Below, in pieces: positions 1-7,573 of a DNA stretch of 64,000 nucleotides. The notes beneath the pieces were generated by a model that saw only the letters and a list, made by a program, of their open reading frames with translations, was not told the DNA's origin and ran no database searches. The position numbers and the translations under genes are program-made. Position 1 is the stretch's first letter. Each line of letters starts with the position of its first letter. Source of the stretch: Moraxellaceae bacterium (lineage in GTDB: Bacteria; Pseudomonadota; Gammaproteobacteria; Pseudomonadales; Moraxellaceae); contig JAQZBP010000008.1 in the NCBI GenBank assembly GCA_029237815.1, positions 62,001-126,000 of the forward strand, given 5' to 3'.

Positions 1-1080
1 CTCATCACCGGAAACGTGATGATCGACCGACGCGCGCTCGGCGAGCCCGGCAACGTGGTGCTGGAGGACGAGCGCGACATGGAGCTGCTGCGTGCCTGGG
101 CCCGCGCCGGCACGCAGAACGGCACCCAGCTCTGGATGCAGATCAACCATCCGGGCAAGCAGGTCATGCGCTCGCTCAACACGGACGCGGTGGCGCCCTC
201 GGCGATTCCCTTCGAGGCGCCCGAGCTTGCTGCGGTCTTCCTGAAGCCGCGCGCACTTACCGAAGCCGAAATCCTCGACCTGATCCAGCGCTTCGGCCGT
301 ACCGCGGAATTGGCCAAGCAGGCCGGCTTCAGTGGCGTGCAGATCCACGGCGCGCACGGCTATCTCGTCAGCCAGTTCCTCTCCGGCCGTCACAACCAGC
401 GCACCGACCAGTGGGGCGGCAGCGCGGAAAACCGTCGCCGCTTCGTGCTCGCGGTCTACGCGGAAATGCGCCGGCGCTGCGGCCCGGACTTCCCCATCGC
501 CATCAAGCTGAACTCGGCCGACTTCCAGAAAGGCGGCTTCACCGAGGAGGAGTCGCTGGACGTGATCCGCGCGCTCGGTGCGGCCGGCATCGACCAGATC
601 GAGATTTCCGGCGGCACGTACGAAGCGCCCGCCATGGCGGGCAAGAAGCAGGCGCCGCTGAAGGATTCCACCCGCCGCCGCGAGGCCTACTTCATGGACT
701 TCGCCGCCAAGGCGCGCGCCGCGGTGAAGACACCGCTCATGGTCACCGGCGGCTTCCGCTCGCTGGCCGGCATGGCCGAGGCGATCCAGAGCGGCGATGT
801 CGATTTCGTCGGCCTCGCACGCGGCCTTGCCATCGAGCCCGACCTGTCCAGCCGCCTACTGGCCGGCAAGGAACCGCGCTTCCAGGTGAAACCCATCAGC
901 ACCGGCATCAGGATGGTCGACGACATGGGCATGATGGAAGTCATGTGGTACTCGCGGCAGCTGCATCGCATGGGCCGCGGCAAGGCGCCGCGCCCGAACG
1001 AGTCGGGCCTGATCTCGCTGGTCTGCACGCTGGCCGCCAACGGCTGGGGCACTTTCCAGACGCGGCGCCTGCGCGCCTGA
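1..1080 (+). CDS. NADH:flavin oxidoreductase (Old Yellow Enzyme family), 5' end missing
   Basis: The frame is open from the first base (LITGNVMIDRR), so the gene begins before the window; 359 residues are visible. Family role: FMN-dependent reduction of alpha,beta-unsaturated carbonyls or dienoyl-CoA, in the cytoplasm. Visible TIM-barrel motifs are QINHPGKQ, the active-site strand GVQIHGAHGYLVSQFLS, RTDQWGGSAENRRRF and the C-terminal GLARGLAIEPDL phosphate-binding segment. No C-terminal FeS/FAD domain is present before the stop, so this is the short single-domain form rather than a 2,4-dienoyl-CoA reductase of FadH type. Substrate cannot be told from sequence. It ends 185 bases before the next gene, with no clear terminator. 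Confidence 0.88.
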   Translation, partial: LITGNVMIDRRALGEPGNVVLEDERDMELLRAWARAGTQNGTQLWMQINHPGKQVMRSLNTDAVAPSAIPFEAPELAAVFLKPRALTEAEILDLIQRFGRTAELAKQAGFSGVQIHGAHGYLVSQFLSGRHNQRTDQWGGSAENRRRFVLAVYAEMRRRCGPDFPIAIKLNSADFQKGGFTEEESLDVIRALGAAGIDQIEISGGTYEAPAMAGKKQAPLKDSTRRREAYFMDFAAKARAAVKTPLMVTGGFRSLAGMAEAIQSGDVDFVGLARGLAIEPDLSSRLLAGKEPRFQVKPISTGIRMVDDMGMMEVMWYSRQLHRMGRGKAPRPNESGLISLVCTLAANGWGTFQTRRLRA

Positions 1081-1265
1081 AACGCGTCGCGAGGCGGCAC
1101 CTTTTCGCGAAAGCGTGAAGCGCGTCAAGAAATCCGGTGAATGGCGTGCGCAGACGACGAGTGTGCGGTGTGTCAGGGCGTCGCCTGCTGCAGAATTTTC
1201 CCGTTTGATGGCGGCCTCCTTGCTGCCATGACCACAGGGATGTGCGCACCGGGAGCAGTACTCAC

Positions 1266-2630
1266 ATGGCGAACGAATCTGCAGGCAGCGGGCCGCAAAC
1301 GCGACCGCTGCTGCTGGGCATTATTGTCGCGCTGGCCATCCTCGCCCTCGGCGAGCTCATGATCCACCTGGAGAAGCAGCGCGAGATCCAGGTGGCCCGT
1401 ACCCAGCTCCAGACCGAGGCCAGCGTGATCCGCGCACGGCTCGAGTCCGAGCTTGCCGGCTCCTTCTCGGTGGGACTCGCCGCCTCCTCGCTCGTGTCCT
1501 CCAAGCCCGACTTCACCGACGACGACTACGAGCGCCTGGCGCGCACGCTGGCCGGCTGGCATCCCGGCCTGCGCAACATCGCGATCGCGCCGGACAACGT
1601 CATCAGCCACGTCTATCCGCTGGCCAGCAACCGCAAGGCGCTGGGCGTCAACCTCGAGGACGTGCCGGAGCAGCGCGACGGCGTCATCCGACTGCGCTCC
1701 GAGTGGAAGCCGCAGCTGGCGGGCCCGGTGCCACTGGTGCAGGGTGGCACGGGCATAATCCAGCGCGTGCCCATCATCGTCGCCGACGAGGAGGGCAGCT
1801 CGCGCTACTGGGGTCTCGTGTCCGTGGTGCTGGATCCCGAGCCCGTCTTTGTCCGCCTCGGTCTCGCCAACGACGACAAGGTGCACTATGCCCTGCGGGG
1901 CCTGGACGGCAGCGGCGCCCGCGGCGAGGCCTTCTTCGGCCCGGATGCGCTGTTCGACAACGCCAATGCCGTGCGGATGGACGTGGTCATGCCGGGTGGC
2001 CGCTGGCAGCTCGCGGCCGACTGGCGCGAGTCCCCTGTCGCTTTCTCGGCGCGCTTCGCGCTCTGGCATTTCCTGGCCTTCCTGCTCGCGATCAGCGGCG
2101 GCGGCCTCGTGGGCTACGCGACGCGCAGCCAGATCCGCCTCGAGGTGCTGGCCAGCCAGGACGCGCTGACGGGCCTCTCCAACCGCCACCAGTTCCTGGT
2201 GCAGGCGGAGGGCTTCCTGGCGCTGGCGGCACGGCGCAGCGCACCCTTCACGCTGCTCAACCTGGACATGGAGGATTTCAAGTTCATCAACGACCAGTAC
2301 GGGCACGAGGTGGGCGACGCCATGCTGGTGCACGTCGCCAGCCAGGCGAAGGAGTGCCTGCGCAACTCCGACCTCATCGCCCGCTTCGGTGGCGACGAAT
2401 TCATGGTGATGCTGCCGGACACCGCGCCGGGACAGGATCTTGACGCGCTGGTCGGCCGCCTGCGCGAGGCCATCGGTACGCCGCTGGAAGTGGGTGGGCA
2501 TGTGCTGCGCACCAGCATCAGCGTGGGCGTCTCCAGTTATCCGCGCGACGGCTTCAAGCTGGACGACCTGATGCGGGTCGCCGACTTTAATATGTACGCC
2601 GACAAGCGCGCGCGGCGCCTGACGCGCTGA
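1266..2630 (+). CDS. Membrane diguanylate cyclase, CHASE-GGDEF
   Basis: 454 residues. One transmembrane helix near the N-terminus (LLLGIIVALAILALGELMI), a periplasmic CHASE-type sensor domain (about residues 45-245, with the WGLVSVVLD strand at its end), a second helix (FALWHFLAFLLAISGGG), then a C-terminal GGDEF domain. The active site RFGGDEF is intact. The inhibitory I-site RNSD lies exactly five residues upstream, so it should make c-di-GMP and be product-inhibited. The ligand is unknown; CHASE domains usually sense small extracellular molecules. Start ATG 1266 is preferred because the helix begins shortly after it and a GGGAG lies upstream. A strong bidirectional terminator follows at 2654-2677. 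Confidence 0.9.
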   Translation: MANESAGSGPQTRPLLLGIIVALAILALGELMIHLEKQREIQVARTQLQTEASVIRARLESELAGSFSVGLAASSLVSSKPDFTDDDYERLARTLAGWHPGLRNIAIAPDNVISHVYPLASNRKALGVNLEDVPEQRDGVIRLRSEWKPQLAGPVPLVQGGTGIIQRVPIIVADEEGSSRYWGLVSVVLDPEPVFVRLGLANDDKVHYALRGLDGSGARGEAFFGPDALFDNANAVRMDVVMPGGRWQLAADWRESPVAFSARFALWHFLAFLLAISGGGLVGYATRSQIRLEVLASQDALTGLSNRHQFLVQAEGFLALAARRSAPFTLLNLDMEDFKFINDQYGHEVGDAMLVHVASQAKECLRNSDLIARFGGDEFMVMLPDTAPGQDLDALVGRLREAIGTPLEVGGHVLRTSISVGVSSYPRDGFKLDDLMRVADFNMYADKRARRLTR

Positions 2631-2653
2631 GTCGTCTCCATGAGGCGAAAAAA

Positions 2654-2677
2654 AGCCGGCAATGCCGGCTTTTTTTG
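2654..2677. terminator. Bidirectional intrinsic terminator
   Basis: AGCCGGC (2654-2660), loop AAT, GCCGGCT (2664-2670), flanked by an A-run upstream and a T-run downstream, so it can serve the GGDEF gene on the plus strand and the convergent DUF815 gene on the minus strand. Confidence 0.85.
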
Positions 2678-2714
2678 TTTCTGTGCTTTGTACCTCAAGC
2701 CCATTGCAGCATAC

Positions 2715-2777
2715 GAACCGTGAACCGTGAACCGTGAACCGTGAACCGTGAACCGTGAACCGCGAACCGCGAACCGC
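2715..2777. repeat. Nine tandem heptamers (GAACCGT/GAACCGC)
   Basis: Six perfect GAACCGT units (2715-2756) followed directly by three GAACCGC units (2757-2777), 63 bases without interruption. The array lies between two convergent genes and ends four bases before the stop codon of the DUF815 gene. On the minus strand it reads as repeated GGTTCAC. There are no spacers, so it is not a CRISPR. The T-to-C split between two homogeneous blocks suggests expansion by slippage. Function unknown. Confidence 0.95.
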
Positions 2778-2781
2778 GCGA

Positions 2782-3654
2782 CTAGCGCGACGCCAGTCCG
2801 CGCTGCCCGGCCCAGTCGCGGGCGAACTGCGAGGCGGTGCGGCTGGAGCGGTTGCCGCGCGCCAATGCCCACTGCAGCGCGGCCAGGCGGCTGTCTTCAT
2901 CGAGTGCCTGGCCGTGCTTGCCGAGCCAGAGCGCCACCGCCGCCAGGTAGTCGTCCTGGCTGTTGGGATAGAAGGTGAGCCAGAGGCCGAAGCGGTCGGA
3001 GAGGGAGATCTTGTCGTCCACGGCCTCGCCGGGATGGATTTCGCCGTTCGCCACGAAATGCGCCTGCTGGTTTTCCGCGTGGAATTCCGGCAGCAGGTGC
3101 CGGCGGTTGCTGGTGGCATAGATGATGACGTTGTCGGCGCCGGCATGCAGGCTGCCGTCCAGCGTCGTCTTCAGGGCGCGGTAGCTGGCGTCGTCCTCGC
3201 TGAAGGACAGGTCGTCGCAGTAGACGATGAAGCGCTCGGGGCGCGCGCAGAGCTGCTCGACGATGTCGGGCAGGTCCGCCAGCAGGTGCCGGTCGACTTC
3301 CACCACGCGCAGGCCGTCGGCGGCGAACTCGTTCAGCAGCGCCTTCACCAGCGACGACTTGCCGGTGCCGCGGCTGCCGGTGAGCAGCACGTTGTTGGCC
3401 GGCAGGCCGCGCACGAACTGCCCGGTGTTGCGCCGGATCTCGGCCTTCTGGCGGTCGATGTTCATGAGGTCGTCGAGACGGATGGGGCTGAGGTCGCGCA
3501 CGGTCTCGAGATAGCCGTCGCCCTGCGCGCGACGGCGCCAGCGGAAGGCCAGGCCGCGCTTGAAGTCGGGTGCGGGCGCGGGGCGCGGCAGCGCACCTTC
3601 GAGCGTGGCGATCAGGTGCTGCAGTTCGCTGATCAGCGCGGCAGATTCGTTCAT
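2782..3654 (-). CDS. DUF815 family P-loop ATPase
   Basis: 290 residues. Family members are uncharacterised AAA+-like cytoplasmic ATPases. Visible: an N-terminal helical segment, Walker A GSRGTGKS (about residues 93-100), Walker B-like FIVYCDDLSF (about 143-150), and a sensor-1-like IIYATSNRRHLLPE after it. The C-terminus carries the RTASQFARDW stretch common in this family. The ATG at 3654 is chosen over an upstream in-frame candidate because GGAG lies five bases before it. It stands alone, convergent with the GGDEF gene and about 110 bases from the same-strand MFS gene. Its stop is next to the heptamer array. The biological role is unknown. Confidence 0.85.
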   Translation of the reverse strand: MNESAALISELQHLIATLEGALPRPAPAPDFKRGLAFRWRRRAQGDGYLETVRDLSPIRLDDLMNIDRQKAEIRRNTGQFVRGLPANNVLLTGSRGTGKSSLVKALLNEFAADGLRVVEVDRHLLADLPDIVEQLCARPERFIVYCDDLSFSEDDASYRALKTTLDGSLHAGADNVIIYATSNRRHLLPEFHAENQQAHFVANGEIHPGEAVDDKISLSDRFGLWLTFYPNSQDDYLAAVALWLGKHGQALDEDSRLAALQWALARGNRSSRTASQFARDWAGQRGLASR

Positions 3655-3766
3655 GGAGGCTCCGGGAAGGGCTGATGCGTCGGGCAAACGGACCGCGCCA
3701 TTCTAGCGCGCCGGAAAAGGCCCCCGACATTTGCGCTGGCTGTCATTTTCAGGCTCCGCGGCTCCG

Positions 3767-4966
3767 CTAGGAGCGTACCTCCACCTTGCCTGCCAGCCAC
3801 AGCGCCAGCAGCGTCATGCCCATGGCGCCGTAGCCCACCAGTTCGTAGTGCAGCAGCCGGCCGCCCGCGCCCTGGGCCAGCACCAGCGTCGGCAGGAAGG
3901 CGGCCGCGCTGGCCGCGAGCTGCTGCAGCGCGGCGTTCATGCTGAGGAAGCGGCCGCGCAGCGCGGGGCTGCTGGCCGAGGTGACGAGCGCCATGGCCGG
4001 GATCAGGCGCCCCGAGACCAGCACCATGAACAGCGTGCTCACCATCAGCACAAGCGGCAGCGCCACGGGCGGCAGGTGCGTGATCAGGAACAGCGGCAGC
4101 AGCGACAGCGCGCACACCGCCTGCACCGTGCGCGCCTTGCCATGGCGGTCGGCGAGCCGGCCGATCAGCGGCGCCGTGAACAGCGTGGCCAGTCCTCCAG
4201 CCAGGTAGATGAAGGGCAGCTGCGCCTCGGTCAGCCCGACATTGCCGACCATGTAGGGGCTGATGAAGGGAATCACGGAGAAACCGGCCAGCATCAGCGC
4301 AGCGATGAGCCCGAAGGCGCGCCAGTGGTTGCCGACGCCGAACACCGCCTGCAGCGTGCCGCGCAGCTCCAGCGGTCCCGCCGCCCGCGCCGGCACCGAG
4401 GGCAGCAGGCGCAGCGCCGCGATGCCAAGCAGCACGCCGGTTCCGCCCACGAAGAAGAAGGGCGCGCGCCAGTTGAAGTGCACGGCCAGGAACAGCCCCA
4501 GCGGCACGCCGGCCACGGCGGCGAGCGAGAACGCCGCCATGACGCGGCCGGTGGCGGCGCCGCGGCGCTCCTCCGGGATGCAGTCGCCGAGGTAGGCCAT
4601 GACATTGGCGCCGAGGATGCCCCCGAAGGCGCCGGCCAGCAGCCGCGCGAGCAGCAGCGAGTCGTAGTCCCGGGCCAGCCCGCAGGCCAGCGTGGCGAGC
4701 AGGAAGCCGCCGAAGATGGCGAGCAGCATGCGGCGCCGGTCGAAATGGTCGATGACGAAGGCGGTGGCGAAGCCGGCGGCCCCCGCCGCCAGCGTGTAGG
4801 CCGACACCAGCCGCCCGAAGTCCGCCGGGCTGATGTGCAGCAGCCGCATGAGTTGCGGCCCCAGCGGCATCAGGATCATGAAATCGACGATGTGGCAGAA
4901 CTGCATGCCGGCCAGCAGCAGGATCAGCTGTTTCTCGCGATGGTGGGTAAGCAGGGTGGTGGCCAT
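3767..4966 (-). CDS. MFS transporter (12-helix drug/sugar efflux type)
   Basis: 399 residues, nearly all hydrophobic, consistent with 12 transmembrane helices. The cytoplasmic loop 2-3 signature is recognisable in FVIDHFDRRRMLLAIFGG and its second-half copy in GRLADRHGKARTVQ. The family is proton-linked small-molecule export in the inner membrane (AraJ/Bcr-like). PEERRGAATGRVMAA after helix 5 is typical of this subgroup. The start is supported by AGGA about seven bases upstream of the ATG. The substrate cannot be inferred; there is no adjacent regulator except nasT, which is divergent and unlikely to be related. Confidence 0.85.
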   Translation of the reverse strand: MATTLLTHHREKQLILLLAGMQFCHIVDFMILMPLGPQLMRLLHISPADFGRLVSAYTLAAGAAGFATAFVIDHFDRRRMLLAIFGGFLLATLACGLARDYDSLLLARLLAGAFGGILGANVMAYLGDCIPEERRGAATGRVMAAFSLAAVAGVPLGLFLAVHFNWRAPFFFVGGTGVLLGIAALRLLPSVPARAAGPLELRGTLQAVFGVGNHWRAFGLIAALMLAGFSVIPFISPYMVGNVGLTEAQLPFIYLAGGLATLFTAPLIGRLADRHGKARTVQAVCALSLLPLFLITHLPPVALPLVLMVSTLFMVLVSGRLIPAMALVTSASSPALRGRFLSMNAALQQLAASAAAFLPTLVLAQGAGGRLLHYELVGYGAMGMTLLALWLAGKVEVRS

Positions 4967-5026
4967 GCAGGGTCCTGGCGGAGCGGAGGAATCAGATAGG
5001 AGCGACTACAAAATAATTCAGGGTAT

Positions 5027-5042
5027 TGGCACAGCGATTGCT
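5027..5042 (+). promoter_or_regulatory. Sigma54 promoter of nasT
   Basis: TGGCAC (5027-5032), five bases, TTGCT (5038-5042): a full match to the -24/-12 consensus TGGCAC-N5-TTGCW. The predicted transcription start is about 5053. Confidence 0.75.
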
Positions 5043-5076
5043 CAGTTCAGGGGTATTGATGTCCGAGATAAGAGTC

Positions 5077-5652
5077 ATGCTCAAGATCCTGCTGGTGAAC
5101 GATACCAACAAACAGGTCGGCCGCCTGCGGGCGGCACTGGTCCAGGCCGGCTTCGAGGTGGTGGAGGAGGTGTCCTCCGCCTTCATGATTCCGCGCACGG
5201 TCGCCAGCCTGCAGCCCGACCTCGTCATGATAGACACCGAGTCCGCCAGCCGTGACGTGCTGGAGCAGATCGTGATCGTCAGCCAGAGCGAGCCGCGGCC
5301 CATCGTGATGGTGAGCGACGACCGCCAGCCCACCGCCATACGCGCCGCCATCAAGGCCGGCGTGTCGGCTTATGTAGTGGAGGGCATCGACGCCGCCAAG
5401 CTGGAATCCGTGCTGGCCGTGGCCCAGGCGCGCTTCGAGGAGGACCAGTCGCTGAGGGAGCAGGTCAGGGTCGCCGAGAGCAAGCTGAACGAGCGCAAGA
5501 CCGTGGAGCGCGCCAAGGGCATGCTGATGCAGCTGCGCGGCATGACCGAGGCCGATGCCTACAACGCCATGCGCAAGATGGCCATGGACCGCAACATCCG
5601 CATCGTGGATGTGGCCGAGAAGCTGCTGTCCATGAACGAGCTGCTGACCTGA
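5077..5652 (+). CDS. nasT: NasT-type ANTAR response regulator (nitrate antiterminator)
   Basis: 191 residues. An N-terminal receiver-like domain (MLKILLVNDT, putative phospho-site D53 in LVMIDTES) is followed by a helical linker and a C-terminal ANTAR RNA-binding domain (ERKTVERAKGMLMQLRGM... DAYNAMRKMAM). Family members bind paired hexaloop hairpins in nitrate-assimilation leaders and prevent termination. In-frame ATG 5059 has an AGGGG five bases upstream, but the sigma54 promoter would start RNA at about 5053. ATG 5077 matches the usual NasT N-terminus, so 5077 is preferred; 5059 remains possible. The usual partner NasS (cytoplasmic nitrate sensor) is not seen here. The likely target leader is directly downstream at 5886-6044. 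Confidence 0.88.
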   Translation: MLKILLVNDTNKQVGRLRAALVQAGFEVVEEVSSAFMIPRTVASLQPDLVMIDTESASRDVLEQIVIVSQSEPRPIVMVSDDRQPTAIRAAIKAGVSAYVVEGIDAAKLESVLAVAQARFEEDQSLREQVRVAESKLNERKTVERAKGMLMQLRGMTEADAYNAMRKMAMDRNIRIVDVAEKLLSMNELLT

Positions 5653-5673
5653 GTTTGCAGCAGCCTGCTGCCG

Positions 5674-5700
5674 ACGGCGCCTGTAGGCGCCGTTTTTTTT
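5674..5700 (+). terminator. Intrinsic terminator of nasT
   Basis: ACGGCGCC (5674-5681), loop TGTA, GGCGCCGT (5686-5693), then eight T. An 8-bp GC-rich stem. Confidence 0.9.
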
Positions 5701-5814
5701 GCCCCGTCCTCTCAGGCCCGCTCATTCTGGTGCATTTCCCTGCCCGCTGTGGGCGTTTGTCCCGGCCACGGCGCCTTCCTGGCGTGCACCATTCCCCAAC
5801 ATGGCGCAAAAACC

Positions 5815-5829
5815 GCACCACGATGGTGA
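5815..5829. promoter_or_regulatory. NtrC-like enhancer site
   Basis: GCACC (5815-5819), ACGAT, GGTGA (5825-5829), matching nine of ten positions of the NtrC palindrome GCACC-N5-GGTGC. It is centred about 64 bases upstream of the predicted sigma54 start. Isolated half sites GGTGCA (5729-5734) and TGCACC (5785-5790) lie further upstream. Confidence 0.55.
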
Positions 5830-5859
5830 AAACAGCGATTTTCCGGGGCCGGCAAAAGC

Positions 5860-5875
5860 TGGCACGGCGGTTGCA
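5860..5875 (+). promoter_or_regulatory. Sigma54 promoter of nrtABC
   Basis: TGGCACG (5860-5866), GCGG, TTGCA (5871-5875): exact match to the sigma54 consensus TGGCACG-N4-TTGCW. The predicted start is about 5886, just before the first leader hairpin. Confidence 0.85.
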
Positions 5876-5885
5876 ATTCTTCTGG

Positions 5886-6044
5886 CATGAACTCAAGCGT
5901 CTCCAGTGTCGGAGCGAGTTCAGCGTCTCCTGTGTCGTGCGTGGACATCAACGGATGGCAATCCGTTTAGGTGTCGATCCCGGTGGCAATACCGGCGAGG
6001 ACAATGGCGTCCTGCGGAGTAATCCGTGGGCGCCATTTTTTTTT
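5886..6044 (+). promoter_or_regulatory. ANTAR-type antitermination leader of nrtABC
   Basis: From the predicted start the leader holds four hairpins. H1 is GAACTC/GAGTTC (5889-5894/5916-5921) with inner stem CTCC/GGAG and hexaloop AGTGTC. H2 is AACGGAT-GGCA-ATCCGTT (5950-5967). H3 is CCGGT-GGCAAT-ACCGG (5980-5995). H4 is AGGAC-AATGGC-GTCCT (5998-6013). H1 and H4 have hexaloops with A at position 1 and G at position 4, the hallmark of ANTAR-protein RNA targets. H4 shares bases 6003-6009 with the 5' arm of the terminator that follows, so the two folds exclude each other. The adjacent nasT gene supplies the expected binder. Confidence 0.75.
6003..6044 (+). terminator. Regulated intrinsic terminator in nrt leader
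   Basis: AATGGCG (6003-6009) pairs with CGCCATT (6031-6037). An inner CGGA/TCCG stem (6015-6018/6023-6026) extends it, and nine T follow (6036-6044). It ends 79 bases before the nrtA start and overlaps hairpin H4, as in attenuators. Confidence 0.85.
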
Positions 6045-6123
6045 GCCCGGCATTGGCCTGAAGGCTGCATAAGAGCCTTCAAGCGAATGCCTGCAACAAC
6101 TCCCTGGCAAGTAGAGGTGTGTG

Positions 6124-7437
6124 ATGGCGGATCGTGACGAACTGAATGACAAGCCGGCAGCGGCGACCACAACGGCCGATGCGGCCAGCGGCGAGGGCGT
6201 GGATGCCGGGCGTCGTCAGTTTCTCAAAAGCTCCATGCTGGCCGCAGGCGCGGCCGGCATCATGGGAGGATTGTCCATGCAGATGTCGTCGACCGCCTGG
6301 GCGGCAGGGTCTGACAAGCCCGAGAAGACCGAGATCAATGTCGGCTTCATTCCGCTGACCGACTGTGCACCGGTGGTGATCGCCTCGGTGCTGGGTTTCG
6401 ACAAGAAATACGGCATCAAGATCAACGCCAGCAAGGAAGCCTCCTGGGCCGGCGTGCGCGACAAGCTCATGAACGGCGAGCTGGATGCCGCCCACGTGCT
6501 CTACGGCCTCGTGTACGGCGTGCACCTCGGCATCGGCGGCCCCAAGAAGGACATGGCCGTGCTGATGAGCCTGAACCAGAACGGCCAGGCCATCACGCTC
6601 TCCAGCCAGCTCAAGGAAAAGGGCGTCACCGACGGCAAGTCGCTGAAGCGCCTGGTCGACACCGACAAGCGCGAGTACACCTTCGCGCAGACCTTCCCGA
6701 CCGGCACCCACGCCATGTGGCTCTACTACTGGCTGGCGGCCAACGGCATCGACCCGATGAAGGACGTGAAGACCATCGTGGTGCCGCCGCCGCAGATGGT
6801 GGCCAACATGCGCGTCGGCAACATGGACGGCTTCTGCGTGGGCGAGCCCTGGGGCGCGCGTGCCATCTCGGATGGCATCGGCTTTACGGTCACCACCACC
6901 CAGGGGATCTGGGAGGATCACCCGGAGAAGGTGCTGGGCTGCACCGCCGAGTTCGTGAAGAAATACCCGAACACGGCGCGCGCCCTGCTCATGGCGGTGC
7001 TGGACGCCTCCCGCTACATCGAACAGGTCAAGAACCGTCCGCTGGTGGCCAAGCTGATTTCGGGCAAGTCGTATGTGAATGCGCCGGAAGAGGTCATCCT
7101 CGGCCGCTTCCTCGGGCAGTACGACAACGGCATCGGCAGGAAGTGGAAGGACGACCACTCCATGCGTTTCCTGCAGGACGGCGCGAGCTTCCCCTATCAC
7201 TCCGACGGCATGTGGTTCCTGACGCAGCACAAGCGCTGGGGTCTGCTGAAGCAGGACGTTGATTACCTGGGCGTGGCGAAACAGATCAACCAGGTGGAGC
7301 TCTACAAGCAGGCGGCGGCGCAGCTCAAGGTCGCGGTACCGGCCTCGACCATGCGCTCAAGCACCCTGTTCGACGGCAAGGTCTGGGATGGCAGTAACCC
7401 GGCGGCCTATGCCGCGGGATTCGCCATCAAGGTGTAG
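6124..7437 (+). CDS. nrtA: Nitrate ABC transporter substrate-binding protein (NrtA/CmpA family), Tat-exported
   Basis: 437 residues. The N-terminus has a twin-arginine signal (RRQFLKSS followed by a hydrophobic Ala/Gly stretch ending AWA-A), so it is exported folded to the periplasm, unlike cytoplasmic NasS. The mature part is a bilobed NrtA/CmpA-type binding protein: VGFIPLTDCAPVVIAS, SWAGVRDKLMNGELDAAH, FPTGTHAMWLYYWLAANGI, and VGNMDGFCVGEPWGARA are visible family motifs. Nitrate is favoured over bicarbonate because of the NasT/sigma54 context. ATG 6124 is used; a GTG lies one codon earlier, and AGAGG is six bases upstream of the ATG. Confidence 0.9.
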   Translation: MADRDELNDKPAAATTTADAASGEGVDAGRRQFLKSSMLAAGAAGIMGGLSMQMSSTAWAAGSDKPEKTEINVGFIPLTDCAPVVIASVLGFDKKYGIKINASKEASWAGVRDKLMNGELDAAHVLYGLVYGVHLGIGGPKKDMAVLMSLNQNGQAITLSSQLKEKGVTDGKSLKRLVDTDKREYTFAQTFPTGTHAMWLYYWLAANGIDPMKDVKTIVVPPPQMVANMRVGNMDGFCVGEPWGARAISDGIGFTVTTTQGIWEDHPEKVLGCTAEFVKKYPNTARALLMAVLDASRYIEQVKNRPLVAKLISGKSYVNAPEEVILGRFLGQYDNGIGRKWKDDHSMRFLQDGASFPYHSDGMWFLTQHKRWGLLKQDVDYLGVAKQINQVELYKQAAAQLKVAVPASTMRSSTLFDGKVWDGSNPAAYAAGFAIKV

Positions 7438-7573
7438 CCAGCCGCGGCCTGCCGCCGCCGCACCGGGACGGCAGCCGCGAACGATTCAGATGAAACGGAA
7501 ATGCCCGCTGCTTCCCCGGAAGCAGCGTGGCCCCCTGCTGCCCGCAAGGGCGGCAATGCGACGGGAGGAAGTC

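Noticed and set aside
2715-2777. CRISPR array
   Set aside because: The 7-base units are directly adjacent without spacers and no cas gene is present.
1173-3146. A 657-codon open frame on the minus strand opposite the GGDEF gene
   Set aside because: It is antisense to a clear GGDEF protein and the 5' part of DUF815, has the biased His/Arg/Gln composition of high-GC shadow frames and no domain.
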